Source: Streptomyces pactum (GTDB lineage: Bacteria > Actinomycetota > Actinomycetes > Streptomycetales > Streptomycetaceae). From it: a DNA stretch of 64,000 nt. The notes under the pieces were generated by a model. The model made no database searches. It had not been told where the DNA came from and saw nothing but the letters and a program-made list of their open reading frames with translations. Position numbers and translations under genes: made by a program. This document shows, piece by piece, positions 26,980 through 35,013 of the stretch. The stretch is taken from contig NZ_JACYXC010000001.1 of NCBI RefSeq assembly GCF_016031615.1, positions 558,001 to 622,000 on the forward strand, written 5' to 3'. Each line of letters opens with the position of its first letter. Position 1 is the first letter of the stretch.

Positions 26980-27209
26980 CAGGCCGCGCCCCGGCGCGCC
27001 GTGGGAGGGACCTCCTCGGGGAAGGCCGCGTCGAACTCGTCGATGTGGTCGTTCCAGAACCGCACGGCGTGCTGGACGAAGAGGCGGCGCTGCTGCTCCC
27101 GTACCGACAGGTCGTGCACGTACGCCTGCACGCTCTTGCCGTCGGCGGCCGCGGCCTCGTGGATCGCCGCGAGTTCCTCTTCGGTGAACTCGATGTTGAG
27201 TGCCGGCAT
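26979..27209 (-). CDS. Small antitoxin-like protein (RHH/Arc type)
   Basis: 76 residues, starting MPALNIEFTEEELAAIHEAA. The opening beta strand followed by two helices (SVQAYVHDLSVREQQ) is the ribbon-helix-helix pattern of many antitoxins, which bind their own promoter as dimers. The C-terminus (HAVRFWNDHIDEFDAAFPEE) is the likely toxin-binding part. Its stop overlaps the toxin start by one base. The promoter should lie just above 27209; no clear operator was found. Confidence 0.72.
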   Translation of the reverse strand: MPALNIEFTEEELAAIHEAAAADGKSVQAYVHDLSVREQQRRLFVQHAVRFWNDHIDEFDAAFPEEVPPTARRGAA

Positions 27210-27398
27210 GGCGGCCACGGTACCGCAGCCCCACCGCCGGCGGACCGGGCCGGCGGGTTCCGGCCGGGGCCGCCCGACGACCCGCACGCCCCGGCGGGGC
27301 GCGGAGCACCGCGCGGCCGCGGATCCCGGCGCGCCCGGACCGCGCGGGGCGCCACGCGGCGGGCCGGCGCGGTGGTGCGGCACCGGCCGGCCCCGGCG

Positions 27399-27893
27399 TC
27401 AACAGCCGCAGGCGGCCCCGCCGTCGGTGGGCGCGGTGAGCGGATCGGCGGGGGTGCGCACCAGGCCGTGCGGCGTTTGCACCGGGAAGCCCTCACGGAT
27501 CCAGTACTCGATGCCGCCGAGCATCTCCTTGACCCGGTGACCCTGCCGGGCGAGGGCGAGCGCGGCACGGGTGGCGCCGTCGCAGCCGGGGCCCCAGCAG
27601 TACACGACCACCGGGACCGCCGGATCCAGCAGGGCCGCCGCCCGCTCCGGGACGAGCGCGGTGGGCAGATGGACCGCGCCCGGCAGGTGTCCCTGCTCCC
27701 AGGCGGCGCGGGAGCGGGAGTCCACGACCGTGAAGCCGGGGTTCCCGGCCTGCCACGCGGCGTGCACATCGGCCACGTCGGTGTGGAAGGCGAGCCGCGC
27801 CGCGAAGTAGGCGGCGGCCTCGGCCGGGGGTGCCGGCGGGACGGCGAGGACCGCCGGAACCACGGTGCCGGGCTGCGGAGTTGTTGTCGTCAT
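27399..27893 (-). CDS. Rhodanese-domain protein
   Basis: 164 residues with one rhodanese domain: FTVVDSRSRAAWEQGHLPGA for the N-terminal motif, and the active-site loop VVYCWGPGCDGATRAALALA with the catalytic Cys in YCWGPGC. The loop is longer than the classical CRxGxR loop. It ends in CGC. It likely handles persulfide sulfur; the substrate is unknown. It is divergent from an Lrp/AsnC regulator across 94 bp, the classical layout for regulator-target control. Confidence 0.88.
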   Translation of the reverse strand: MTTTTPQPGTVVPAVLAVPPAPPAEAAAYFAARLAFHTDVADVHAAWQAGNPGFTVVDSRSRAAWEQGHLPGAVHLPTALVPERAAALLDPAVPVVVYCWGPGCDGATRAALALARQGHRVKEMLGGIEYWIREGFPVQTPHGLVRTPADPLTAPTDGGAACGC

Positions 27894-27987
27894 GACGGAA
27901 AATCTACGGCCCGACGTGAGGCCGCGGAACGGACAATCCCCGGCCTCGCGCTTGAGTCACCGGGGAAAACCCTGCTAAGAAGCGCCC
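27894..27987. promoter_or_regulatory. 94-bp divergent promoter region, rhodanese / Lrp
   Basis: It contains the less GC-rich segments ACGGAAAATCTACGGCC (27896-27912) and GGGGAAAACCCTGCTAAGAA (27961-27981). A dyad GGGGAAAACCC is present but short. Lrp-type proteins bind degenerate AT-richer sites, so these are the best candidates for the operator. Confidence 0.45.
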
Positions 27988-28458
27988 ATGACCGCTTATT
28001 CCCCGGACGCCGTGGACTGGCGCATTCTCGATGCCCTGCAGGCCAACGGCCGGGTGGGCTTCGCCGAACTGGCGCGCACCGTGAACATGTCCGCCAGCGC
28101 CGTCACCGAGCGGGTCCGGCGGCTGGAGGAGGCCGGGATCGTCACCGGGTACACCGCGGTGGTCGATCCCGAACGGCTCGGCCTCCAGGTGCTGGCGTTC
28201 GTGCGGCTGAGCTACCCGCACAGCAACTACAAGCCGTTCCACGACCTGCTCGCCACCACCCCGGAGGTCCTGGAGGCGCACCACGTCACCGGCGACGACT
28301 GCTTCGTCCTCAAGGTGGCGACGCGCTCCATGCGCCATCTGGAGCAGGTGACCGGGCGGATCGGCGGTCTGGGGCCGGTGACCACCAGCGTGGTGTACTC
28401 CTCGCCGCTGCCCCGCCGCGCCCTGGCCACCCCGGACGGCGACGGCCCGGTGCCGTGA
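27988..28458 (+). CDS. Lrp/AsnC family transcriptional regulator
   Basis: 156 residues. N-terminal AsnC-type HTH: DWRILDALQANGRVGFAELA, then SASAVTERVRRLEEAGIVTG. C-terminal RAM effector domain: VLAFVRLSYPHSNYKPFHDL, EVLEAHHVTGDDCFVLKVAT, then GGLGPVTTSVVYSSPLPRR. It probably senses an amino acid, perhaps cysteine or a related sulfur compound given the divergent rhodanese gene; that link is inference from context. ATG 27988 has a weak ribosome site (AAGAAG). Confidence 0.93.
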   Translation: MTAYSPDAVDWRILDALQANGRVGFAELARTVNMSASAVTERVRRLEEAGIVTGYTAVVDPERLGLQVLAFVRLSYPHSNYKPFHDLLATTPEVLEAHHVTGDDCFVLKVATRSMRHLEQVTGRIGGLGPVTTSVVYSSPLPRRALATPDGDGPVP

Positions 28459-28515
28459 CCGGGTGCGGGCGGGGCGTGCGGCCGGCCGGCCCGGGACGCC
28501 GCCCCGCACCGGGCG
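28459..28515. terminator. Imperfect stem-loop between convergent lrp-type gene and sbcC
   Basis: Sequence 28459-28477 pairs, with one or two bulges, with 28494-28513 around a loop containing GGCCGGCC. It fills the 63-base convergent gap and is the only structure there, so it probably terminates both transcripts. Confidence 0.45.
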
Positions 28516-28521
28516 GGCGGG

Positions 28522-31500
28522 TCAGCCCGGTGCGCGCAGGTGGACCGAGGAGCCGTCGCGCCCCTTGACGACCCGCAGTTGGGCGGGGATGCGCTGGCGC
28601 AGTTCGGCGACGTGGCTGACGATGCCCACGGCACGGTCCCGTTCCCGGAGCGAGTCGAGGACGTCGAGGACCTCGTCCAGGGTCTGTTCGTCCAGGCTGC
28701 CGAAGCCCTCGTCGATGAAGAGGGTGTCGAGCCGCGCGCCGCCCGCCTCGTCGGTGACCACGTCGGCCAGGCCCAGTGCCAGGGCGAGCGAGGCGAAGAA
28801 CGTCTCCCCGCCGGAGAGGGTGGCGGTGTCCCGTTCGGCGCCGGTCCAGGCGTCGATGACGTGCAGTCCCAGCCCCGAACGGCGGTTGCCGCTCCGCTCG
28901 TCGGAGTGGACCAGGGTGTACCGGCCGGAGGACATCCGGTGCAGCCGGACGCTGGCCGCCGCGGCGACCTGCTCCAGCCGGGCCGCCAGTACGTAGGACT
29001 CCAGGCGCATCTTCCGCTCGTTGTCCGCCGAGGTGCCCGCGGCGAGCGAGGCCAGGGCGGCGACGCGTTCGTAGGCGGTGCGCAGCGGCGCGAGCCGCCG
29101 GGCGTCCTCGGTGGCCCGGGCGGAGAGCCGGTCCAGCTCGGCGCAGCGCTCGCGGGCCGCCGCGTCGCGGGCGGACGCCTCGCGCAGCGCGCGGTTGGCG
29201 GCCTCGGCGGCGCGGCGGGCGGCCTCCGGGTCGGCGGGCGGACGGGCGGCGGCGCCGGCGGTCGCCGGGTCGTCCAGTTCGGCCCGTACCGCCGCCCGTT
29301 CGGTCCGCCACCGGTCGAGGCGGTCCTGGAGTTCGCGGCGGCGCCCGGCCGGGAGCACCGCGTCGGCGGCCTCCCGGGGCGTGCCGAAGCCCGCGGTGAA
29401 GGCGGCGTCGGAGAGCCGGGCGTCGGCCTCCTTCAGCCGGGCCGCGGTGGTGGCCGCGGTCCGCGCCGCGTCCGCGGCCCCGGCGAGCAGTTCGGCCCGC
29501 CGCTGGAGGTCGGCGGCCCGTTCGGCCACCCCGGCCGCGCCGTCCCGGGCCCGGTCGACCTCCTCCCGCAGCCCCCGGCGCTCCGCGACCAGGGCCTCGC
29601 GGCGGGAGGTGCGGCCGGCCATCCGCTGTTCGGCCTCCTGCCGCTGGGCGGTGCGGTGCCGGTGCTCGCGCTCGGCGCGCAGCAGTTCCTCGCGGGCGTG
29701 GTGACCGTCGGCGGCGGCCTGCCGGGCCTCGGCGAACGCGGCGCGCAGCCCGGCGAGTTCGGCGTCCAGCTCCGCGGCGGTGGCCCCGTCCGCGGCGGCC
29801 TCGGCGGCCGCCCGTGCCTCGCGCACGGTCCGCACCCGGGCCTCGGCCTCCCGCCACGCGGCGTCGGCCGCCTCGGAGGCGGCCAGGGCCGCCTCCTCCG
29901 CCGCACGGTCCACCTGGCCGGCGGCCGGGCGCGCGGGCCGCGGGTGGCCGGTGGAACCGCACACCGCGCACGGCGTGCCGGGGCGCAGCTGGGCGGCGAG
30001 TTCCGCGGCGATACCGCGCAGCCGCCGCTCCTTGACGTCCAGCCAGGCGGCGCGGGCGTCGTTGGCGGCCTGGCCGGCGCGCACCTCGTCCTCCTCGGCG
30101 TGCCGCAGCCGGACGCCGAGCTTGTCGTACTCCTCGGCCGCGGCCAGCCGCCGGGCCAGGGGTTCGAGCCGGCCGCCGAGGTGTTCGGCGCGGACCGCGG
30201 CGGAGTCGGCGGCCTCGATGCGCCGCTGGTGGGCGGCTCGGGCCGGCTCCCAGCCGGCGAGCCACTCGGCGGCTTCCTGGACGGTCTCCTCGTCGGCGCG
30301 GGCGTCCCGGTCCAGGGCGTCGATCTCGGCGGTGAGGGCGGCGGCCCGCTCCTCGGCGCGGCGGGCCGCGGCGAGCCGGCCGAGTTCCTCGCGCAGGCCG
30401 CGTTCCCGCTCGGCCAGCCGGTCGGCCGGGGCGTCGGCCAGTTCGGCGGGGAGCCGGTCGCGGGCCTGCCGCTCGGCGGCGGTGGCGGCCAGGTGGTCCC
30501 GTTCGGCGGCGGCGCGCAGCTCCAGGGCGGGAGCAACCGCGTCGGCGGCCCGGGCCCGCTCCAGCCGCTCGGCCGCCCGCTCGTACTCGGGGCGGGCCGC
30601 GTCGAGTCCGGCGGCGCGGCGCACGGCGTCGGCGTGCCGGCGCTGGAGCCGGTCCAGGTCCAGCGTCCGGGCCAGTTCCGCCTCGGCGGCCCGGTACGCG
30701 GCCTCGGCGGCGGCCACCCGGGCGGCGGCGATCTCCCGGCGCTCCCGGGCGCCGGCCCGGGCCACCGCCGCCCGGGCCAGGACGGCGGCGGCCAGTCCCG
30801 GCTCGCCGGGCAGCGGGGTGCCGGACGCGCGGCCGGCCCGGGCCCGGCCGCGGGCGCCGGTGCGGGCGGGGCCGCGCTGGTCGGGCACGGTGGGGCCGGT
30901 GCCGTCCAGCGGCGGCAGCTGGGCCAGGTCGGGGCAGTCGCCGGCGGCCTGCTCCATCCGGTGGGCGAGGGCGAGCAGCCGCTCGTCGGCGCCGACCACG
31001 GTCTTCTCGGCTTCCCGCCGCCGTTCGGCGAGGCGTTCCTCGACGGCGGCGAAGCGGCCGGTGTCGAAGAGCCGGCCGAGCAGTCTGCCGCGGGCCTCGG
31101 CGTCGGCCCGCAGGAAGCGGGCGAAGTCGCCCTGGGGCAGCAGCACGACCTGGCAGAACTGGTCCTTGCTCATGCCGAGCAGCCGGCCGATCTCCTCGCC
31201 GGTCTCCTGGTGGGACCGGCTGAGGCCGCGCCAGGTGCCGTCGGCGTCCCTCTCCCGCAGCTCCGTGGCGGCGCGCTCGGTGGTGAACCCGGTGCCGCGA
31301 CTCTTGGGGCGGGGCTGCTGGGGGCGGCGGGTGATCTCCAGCCGCCGGCCGCCGACGGTGAGTTCCAGCACCACCTCGGTACGGGTGCCGGCGGGCGCGT
31401 GGTCGCTGCGGGGGCTGAGCCCGGCGGCCTGGCGGGCGCCGGGCACGCTGCCGTACAGGGCGTAGCAGACGGCGTCCAGGACGGAGGTCTTGCCGGCCCC

Positions 31501-31611
31501 GGTCGGGCCGTGCAGCAGGAACAGGCCGGCGGCGGAGAGGGCGTCGAAGTCGATCTCCTGGGCACCGCCGAACGGGCCGAACGCGGTCATGGCGAGCCGG
31601 TGGAGTCTCAT
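28522..31611 (-). CDS. sbcC: Exonuclease subunit SbcC (Rad50-like ATPase)
   Basis: 1029 residues. Walker A is GPTGAGKTS near residue 35. Two long Ala/Arg/Glu-rich coiled-coil arms flank the zinc hook CAVC near residue 550. The C-terminal ATPase half has signature LSGGETFF and Walker B LDTLFIDEGFGSLDE, followed by VGIVSHVAELRQRIP. With SbcD it forms an ATP-dependent nuclease that cuts hairpins and protein-blocked DNA ends. ATG 31611 overlaps the sbcD stop (ATGA), so the two are coupled. The strong antisense open frame opposite it is a composition artefact. Confidence 0.96.
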   Translation of the reverse strand: MRLHRLAMTAFGPFGGAQEIDFDALSAAGLFLLHGPTGAGKTSVLDAVCYALYGSVPGARQAAGLSPRSDHAPAGTRTEVVLELTVGGRRLEITRRPQQPRPKSRGTGFTTERAATELRERDADGTWRGLSRSHQETGEEIGRLLGMSKDQFCQVVLLPQGDFARFLRADAEARGRLLGRLFDTGRFAAVEERLAERRREAEKTVVGADERLLALAHRMEQAAGDCPDLAQLPPLDGTGPTVPDQRGPARTGARGRARAGRASGTPLPGEPGLAAAVLARAAVARAGARERREIAAARVAAAEAAYRAAEAELARTLDLDRLQRRHADAVRRAAGLDAARPEYERAAERLERARAADAVAPALELRAAAERDHLAATAAERQARDRLPAELADAPADRLAERERGLREELGRLAAARRAEERAAALTAEIDALDRDARADEETVQEAAEWLAGWEPARAAHQRRIEAADSAAVRAEHLGGRLEPLARRLAAAEEYDKLGVRLRHAEEDEVRAGQAANDARAAWLDVKERRLRGIAAELAAQLRPGTPCAVCGSTGHPRPARPAAGQVDRAAEEAALAASEAADAAWREAEARVRTVREARAAAEAAADGATAAELDAELAGLRAAFAEARQAAADGHHAREELLRAEREHRHRTAQRQEAEQRMAGRTSRREALVAERRGLREEVDRARDGAAGVAERAADLQRRAELLAGAADAARTAATTAARLKEADARLSDAAFTAGFGTPREAADAVLPAGRRRELQDRLDRWRTERAAVRAELDDPATAGAAARPPADPEAARRAAEAANRALREASARDAAARERCAELDRLSARATEDARRLAPLRTAYERVAALASLAAGTSADNERKMRLESYVLAARLEQVAAAASVRLHRMSSGRYTLVHSDERSGNRRSGLGLHVIDAWTGAERDTATLSGGETFFASLALALGLADVVTDEAGGARLDTLFIDEGFGSLDEQTLDEVLDVLDSLRERDRAVGIVSHVAELRQRIPAQLRVVKGRDGSSVHLRAPG

Positions 31612-32771
31612 CGGGCGACCTCCTCGGCGGCTTCGACGGTACGGACGGCGTCCAGGGCCTCGCCGAGCACGGCGCGTTCGGCGTCGTCCGGACCCTGCCC
31701 GCGCACATGGGCCACGAAGTCCGCCGCGATCTGGTGGTCGGTGCGGCCCCGCAGGCGGCGGGCGTAGGACTGGCCGCCGGCCTCCGGGGCGCGTTCGGGT
31801 TCGAAGACCAGGTGCACCACGTGCGGGAAGCGGGCGGCGAGCCGGGCCATCGGTTCGGCGGGGCGGGCCGGGTCGGTGAGGGTGGCCTCGACGAAGGAGT
31901 CGCGGTGGACGTCGAGGGCGGGGTCGGTGAGCAGGGTCTCCAGCCGGCCGCGCAGCCGGGCCAGCGGGCGCGGCACCGGGCAGTCCACGCGGTCGGCGGT
32001 GAGGTCGCCGCCGGGTCCGAGGTCGATCAGCCACATGGATTTGCGGTGCCGGGCCTCGGAGAAGGAGTAGGCGAGCGGCGAGCCGGAGTAGCGGACGCGC
32101 TCCGAGAGGGTCTGGCAGCCGTGCAGGTGGCCCAGCGCCACGTAGTCCACGCCGTCGAAGACCTCGGCGGGCACCGAGGCGACGCCGCCGACCGTGATGT
32201 CCCGTTCGCTGTCGCTGGGGGCGCCGCCGGTGACGAAGGCGTGGGCGAGGACGACCGACCGGGTGCCGGCCGGCCGGGCGGCCAGGTCGGCGCGCACCCG
32301 GTCCATCGCCGCCTCCAGGACCGCCCGGTGGCCGCCGCGCGGGGCGCGCAGCTGCTGGCGGACGAGCGCCGGTTCCAGGTACGGCAGCCCGTAGACGGCG
32401 ACATGGCCGTGCTCGTCGGGGAGCAGGACCGGCGTTCCGCAGCCGGCCGGGTCGGTCCGCAGGTGGATCCCGGCCCGGGCCATCAGGCCGGCGCCGACAC
32501 CCAGCCGGCGGGCCGAGTCGTGGTTGCCGGAGATCAGCACCGCGGGCACGCCCAGCTCCGCGAGCCGGTGCAGGGCCTCGTCGAAGAGTTCCACCGCGGA
32601 CAGCGGCGGCACCGCCCGGTCGTAGACGTCCCCGGCGATGAGCACGGCGTCCACCCGGTGGTCGCGGACGGTCTCCACCAGGTGGCCGAGGAAGTCGCGT
32701 TGTGCCTGGAGCAGGCTCACCCGGTGGAAGGACCGGCCCAGGTGCCAGTCGGAGGTGTGCAGCAGCCTCAC
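31608..32771 (-). CDS. sbcD: Exonuclease subunit SbcD (Mre11-like nuclease)
   Basis: 387 residues. Metallophosphoesterase motifs are intact: HTSDWHLGRSFHR (I), LIAGDVYDRAVPP (II), LISGNHDSARRLG (III), then VLAHAFVTGG (IV) and ALGHLHGCQ (V), together binding two Mn ions. The C-terminal capping domain contacts SbcC. It is first in the sbcDC operon and overlaps sbcC by four bases. No strong ribosome site is visible before ATG 32771; the next ATG lies far inside the motifs, so the start is fixed by homology. Confidence 0.96.
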   Translation of the reverse strand: MRLLHTSDWHLGRSFHRVSLLQAQRDFLGHLVETVRDHRVDAVLIAGDVYDRAVPPLSAVELFDEALHRLAELGVPAVLISGNHDSARRLGVGAGLMARAGIHLRTDPAGCGTPVLLPDEHGHVAVYGLPYLEPALVRQQLRAPRGGHRAVLEAAMDRVRADLAARPAGTRSVVLAHAFVTGGAPSDSERDITVGGVASVPAEVFDGVDYVALGHLHGCQTLSERVRYSGSPLAYSFSEARHRKSMWLIDLGPGGDLTADRVDCPVPRPLARLRGRLETLLTDPALDVHRDSFVEATLTDPARPAEPMARLAARFPHVVHLVFEPERAPEAGGQSYARRLRGRTDHQIAADFVAHVRGQGPDDAERAVLGEALDAVRTVEAAEEVAR

Positions 32772-33278
32772 AGCATCACTCCGGCCCGCATCTCCACCGC
32801 TCCTCCAGGTCCGCCGCCGGCACCGGCCGCGGGGGATGCTGCCGTGCTCGGAGCGGGCCCGTCCGCGACCGGCCGGCTCCCCGCGGTCCGGGCCCGAGAC
32901 CTTGCCCGTACCTCGTCCCCGTACCCACGCGCCCGCCCGGCCCTCTCACGGCCCGGCTCTCCCCGCCGGGGTTCGGCCCCGGGATCCGGGCACACGTCGT
33001 ACCGGCGGCCGGGCTCGGGCCCGTCCCACCACTGGGCCACCCCGGTGTCGGGGTGGCCCGCGGGTGACATCAATGGAACGTACGGGCAGCCGGGACATGA
33101 CATGTGCCGCCGGAGGCGGCTGGGGCGCAACCCCGCTCTCCGGCCCGCTGTCTGAACGGGTGGTCCGAAGGCAGCGACCGGTCGCGCCGGACCCGCCGTC
33201 CGCGACGGGCGGCGAACACCACCGGCGCCCGCCGCGCCGGTTCCGACCACCATCACTTCCGCGAAGGGTCACTTCCCC
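32772..33278. other. 507-bp divergent spacer between sbcD and the RTX gene
   Basis: It contains a perfect hairpin (arms 33034-33044 and 33049-33059, loop GTGT) and, 36 bases on, the palindrome ACATGACATGT (33095-33105), a possible operator for the RTX gene. The rest is GC-rich. No gene was recognised, although promoters for both flanking genes must lie here. Confidence 0.55.
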
Positions 33279-34130
33279 ATGCGCATGAACCGGATCACGG
33301 CCACCGCCGCCCTCGCCCTCTCCCTCGGCGGGGCCCTGCTCACCACCCCCGCGGCCCGGGCGGACACCGCCCCCGCGGCGGCCACCGCCACGATCGTCCA
33401 CAGCGACGGCGCGGTCTGGTACCAGGCCGCCGCCGGGCAGGTGAACCGCCTGACGGTCACCACCACGGACATCGACGCCGACCCGTCCGAGTTCGGGTCC
33501 GACTACCTGATCACGTTCGAGGACGCCGCCGGCATGGCCATCGACGCGTCCGCGGCCGAGTGGGCCGACTGCGCGTACCCGACGGCCGGCGACCACACGG
33601 TCGTCCGGTGCGTCGTCGCGGCGCCCCTGGGCTCGGACGACTCCACGGCCTACGAGGTCGACCTCGGCGACGGCGACGACACGGCCACCGTCGTCTCCGA
33701 CTCCGGCGCGATCGCGGCCGTCCACGGCGGCACGGGCGACGACACCCTCAAGGGCAACGGCCAGGTCCAGTACAACGGCGGGGCGGGCGACGACCGCATC
33801 GACGGCAGCGACGGCCTCGGCGCCGACGGCGGCGACGACAACGACGTCATCACCGGTGCCTGCCAGTACGAGTGCCGGGGCGGTGCCGGCGACGACACCG
33901 TCACCGGCACCGGTGAGCAGAACGCCCTCTTCGGTGACGACGGCAACGACATCCTCCGCGCCGGGGGCGACAACGACCAGGTCTACGGCGGCCGAGGCAA
34001 CGACACCCTCTACGGCGAGGACGGTGACGACACCATGTACGGCAACAGCGGGAACGACGTGCTGTACGGCGGCAAGGGCCGGGACACCCTCTCCGGCGGA
34101 CCGGGCACGAACAAGGTGTACCAGGACTGA
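33279..34130 (+). CDS. Secreted calcium-binding RTX-repeat protein
   Basis: 283 residues. A Sec signal peptide (about 1-29, LALSLGGALLTTPAARA) leads to a short N-terminal beta domain (about 30-125, with a Cys pair). At least ten nonapeptide RTX-type repeats follow (pattern GGxGxDxxx: GGTGDDTLKGNG, GGAGDDRIDG, GDDGNDILR, GGRGNDTLYG, GNSGNDVLYGG), which bind calcium and fold as a beta roll. Two Cys in GACQYECRGG interrupt the array. No type I secretion genes are nearby, so export is by Sec. The start may be ATG 33279 or 33285. It is probably an envelope or extracellular structural protein, function unknown. Confidence 0.9.
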   Translation: MRMNRITATAALALSLGGALLTTPAARADTAPAAATATIVHSDGAVWYQAAAGQVNRLTVTTTDIDADPSEFGSDYLITFEDAAGMAIDASAAEWADCAYPTAGDHTVVRCVVAAPLGSDDSTAYEVDLGDGDDTATVVSDSGAIAAVHGGTGDDTLKGNGQVQYNGGAGDDRIDGSDGLGADGGDDNDVITGACQYECRGGAGDDTVTGTGEQNALFGDDGNDILRAGGDNDQVYGGRGNDTLYGEDGDDTMYGNSGNDVLYGGKGRDTLSGGPGTNKVYQD

Positions 34131-34136
34131 GCCACG

Positions 34137-34176
34137 ACGGGACCGGTGGCGGGGGCGGCCCCGCCACCGGTCCCGT
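34137..34176 (+). terminator. Perfect 18-bp stem terminator of the RTX gene
   Basis: Arms 34137-34154 and 34159-34176 pair perfectly around the loop GCGG. It begins six bases after the stop codon. There is no U-tract, as is usual in high-GC actinobacteria. Confidence 0.85.
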
Positions 34177-34410
34177 CGGTGCCCGGTCCAGGGCGCCGCA
34201 CCCGCGCCTTGCACCGGGCACGGCGTGGCCGAAGGGCGGGAGCGGGACCGCGGGGCGTGAGGGGTCGGGGGCGGCGCGGACCGCCGCGGTGCGGGGCACG
34301 GCCCCGGCCCTACGCCCGGACTTTTCCCGGCGCGCCGATGAGTTCCGCGGCCCGGCGGAGTCGGTACTGGTGGAGTTACGCCCGATGCCCGCGCGACGTC
34401 AGGAGACGAC

Positions 34411-34890
34411 ATGCCCCGGATCACGCCCAACCTCTGGTTCGACACCCAGAGCAAGGAGGCCGCAGAGTTCTACTGCTCGGTGTTCCCGAACTCGGAGATC
34501 ACCAACATCACCCACTACACCGAGGCCGGGCCGCGGGAGGCCGGCACGGTGATGACCGTGGACTTCGTCCTCGACGGCCAGCCGTACACCGCGATCAACG
34601 GCGGCCCTGAGTTCACCTTCACCGAGGCGGTCTCCCTGCTCATCGAGTGCGACGGGCAGGAGGAGGTGGACCACTACTGGGAGAAGCTGACCGCCGACGG
34701 CGGCCAAGAGGTCCAGTGCGGCTGGCTCAAGGACAAGTACGGCCTGTCCTGGCAGGTGTGGCCGGTCCAGGCGAACGCCCTGCTGGGCGACCCGGACAAG
34801 GAGCGGGCCGGCCGCGCCATGCGTGCCATGCTCGGCCAGAAGAAGATCGACCTGGCCGCGCTGCGGGCGGCCGCCGACGGGGACCGGTAG
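34411..34890 (+). CDS. PhnB-like VOC protein (3-demethylubiquinone methyltransferase-like fold)
   Basis: 159 residues. The PhnB/glyoxalase subgroup pattern is clear: ITPNLWFDTQSKEAAEFYCS at the start, SEITNITHYTEAG, FVLDGQPYTAINGGPEFTF, ECDGQEEVDHYWEKLTADGG, then CGWLKDKYGLSWQVWP and a C-terminal helix (RAMRAMLGQKKIDLAALRAA). Members are often annotated as 3-demethylubiquinone-9 methyltransferases, but they lack a SAM site and their function is unproven. CAGGAG lies eight bases before the ATG. Confidence 0.92.
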   Translation: MPRITPNLWFDTQSKEAAEFYCSVFPNSEITNITHYTEAGPREAGTVMTVDFVLDGQPYTAINGGPEFTFTEAVSLLIECDGQEEVDHYWEKLTADGGQEVQCGWLKDKYGLSWQVWPVQANALLGDPDKERAGRAMRAMLGQKKIDLAALRAAADGDR

Positions 34891-34984
34891 GCCGCTCCCG
34901 GCGGGCGGTCCCGGGCCCTCGCGCCCCGCGGGGAACCGGGACCGCCACGCCGCCCGCGCGTTCCGGCGGCCACCCCTCCCCGCA

Positions 34985-35004
34985 TCTAGTCAAACTTGAT
35001 TAGA
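34985..35004. promoter_or_regulatory. 20-bp imperfect palindrome, likely operator, next to a -10 element
   Basis: TCTAGTCAAACTTGATTAGA matches its own reverse complement at 16 of 20 positions, and it is an AT-rich island in very GC-rich DNA. The adjoining TAGACT (35001-35006) is seven bases from the GTG start of the downstream VOC gene. A repressor bound here would cover the promoter. No regulator gene is adjacent. Confidence 0.6.
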
Positions 35005-35013
35005 CTCACCCGG

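Noticed and set aside
28540..31767. Open frame of over 1000 codons on the plus strand opposite sbcC
   Set aside because: Its translation is Gly/Arg/Ala/Val rich without domains, whereas the minus strand encodes a complete SbcC with Walker motifs and zinc hook. High-GC DNA makes long antisense frames.
34117..34176. Additional open frame across the RTX terminator
   Set aside because: It crosses a perfect 18-bp stem immediately after the RTX stop and has no protein-like composition.
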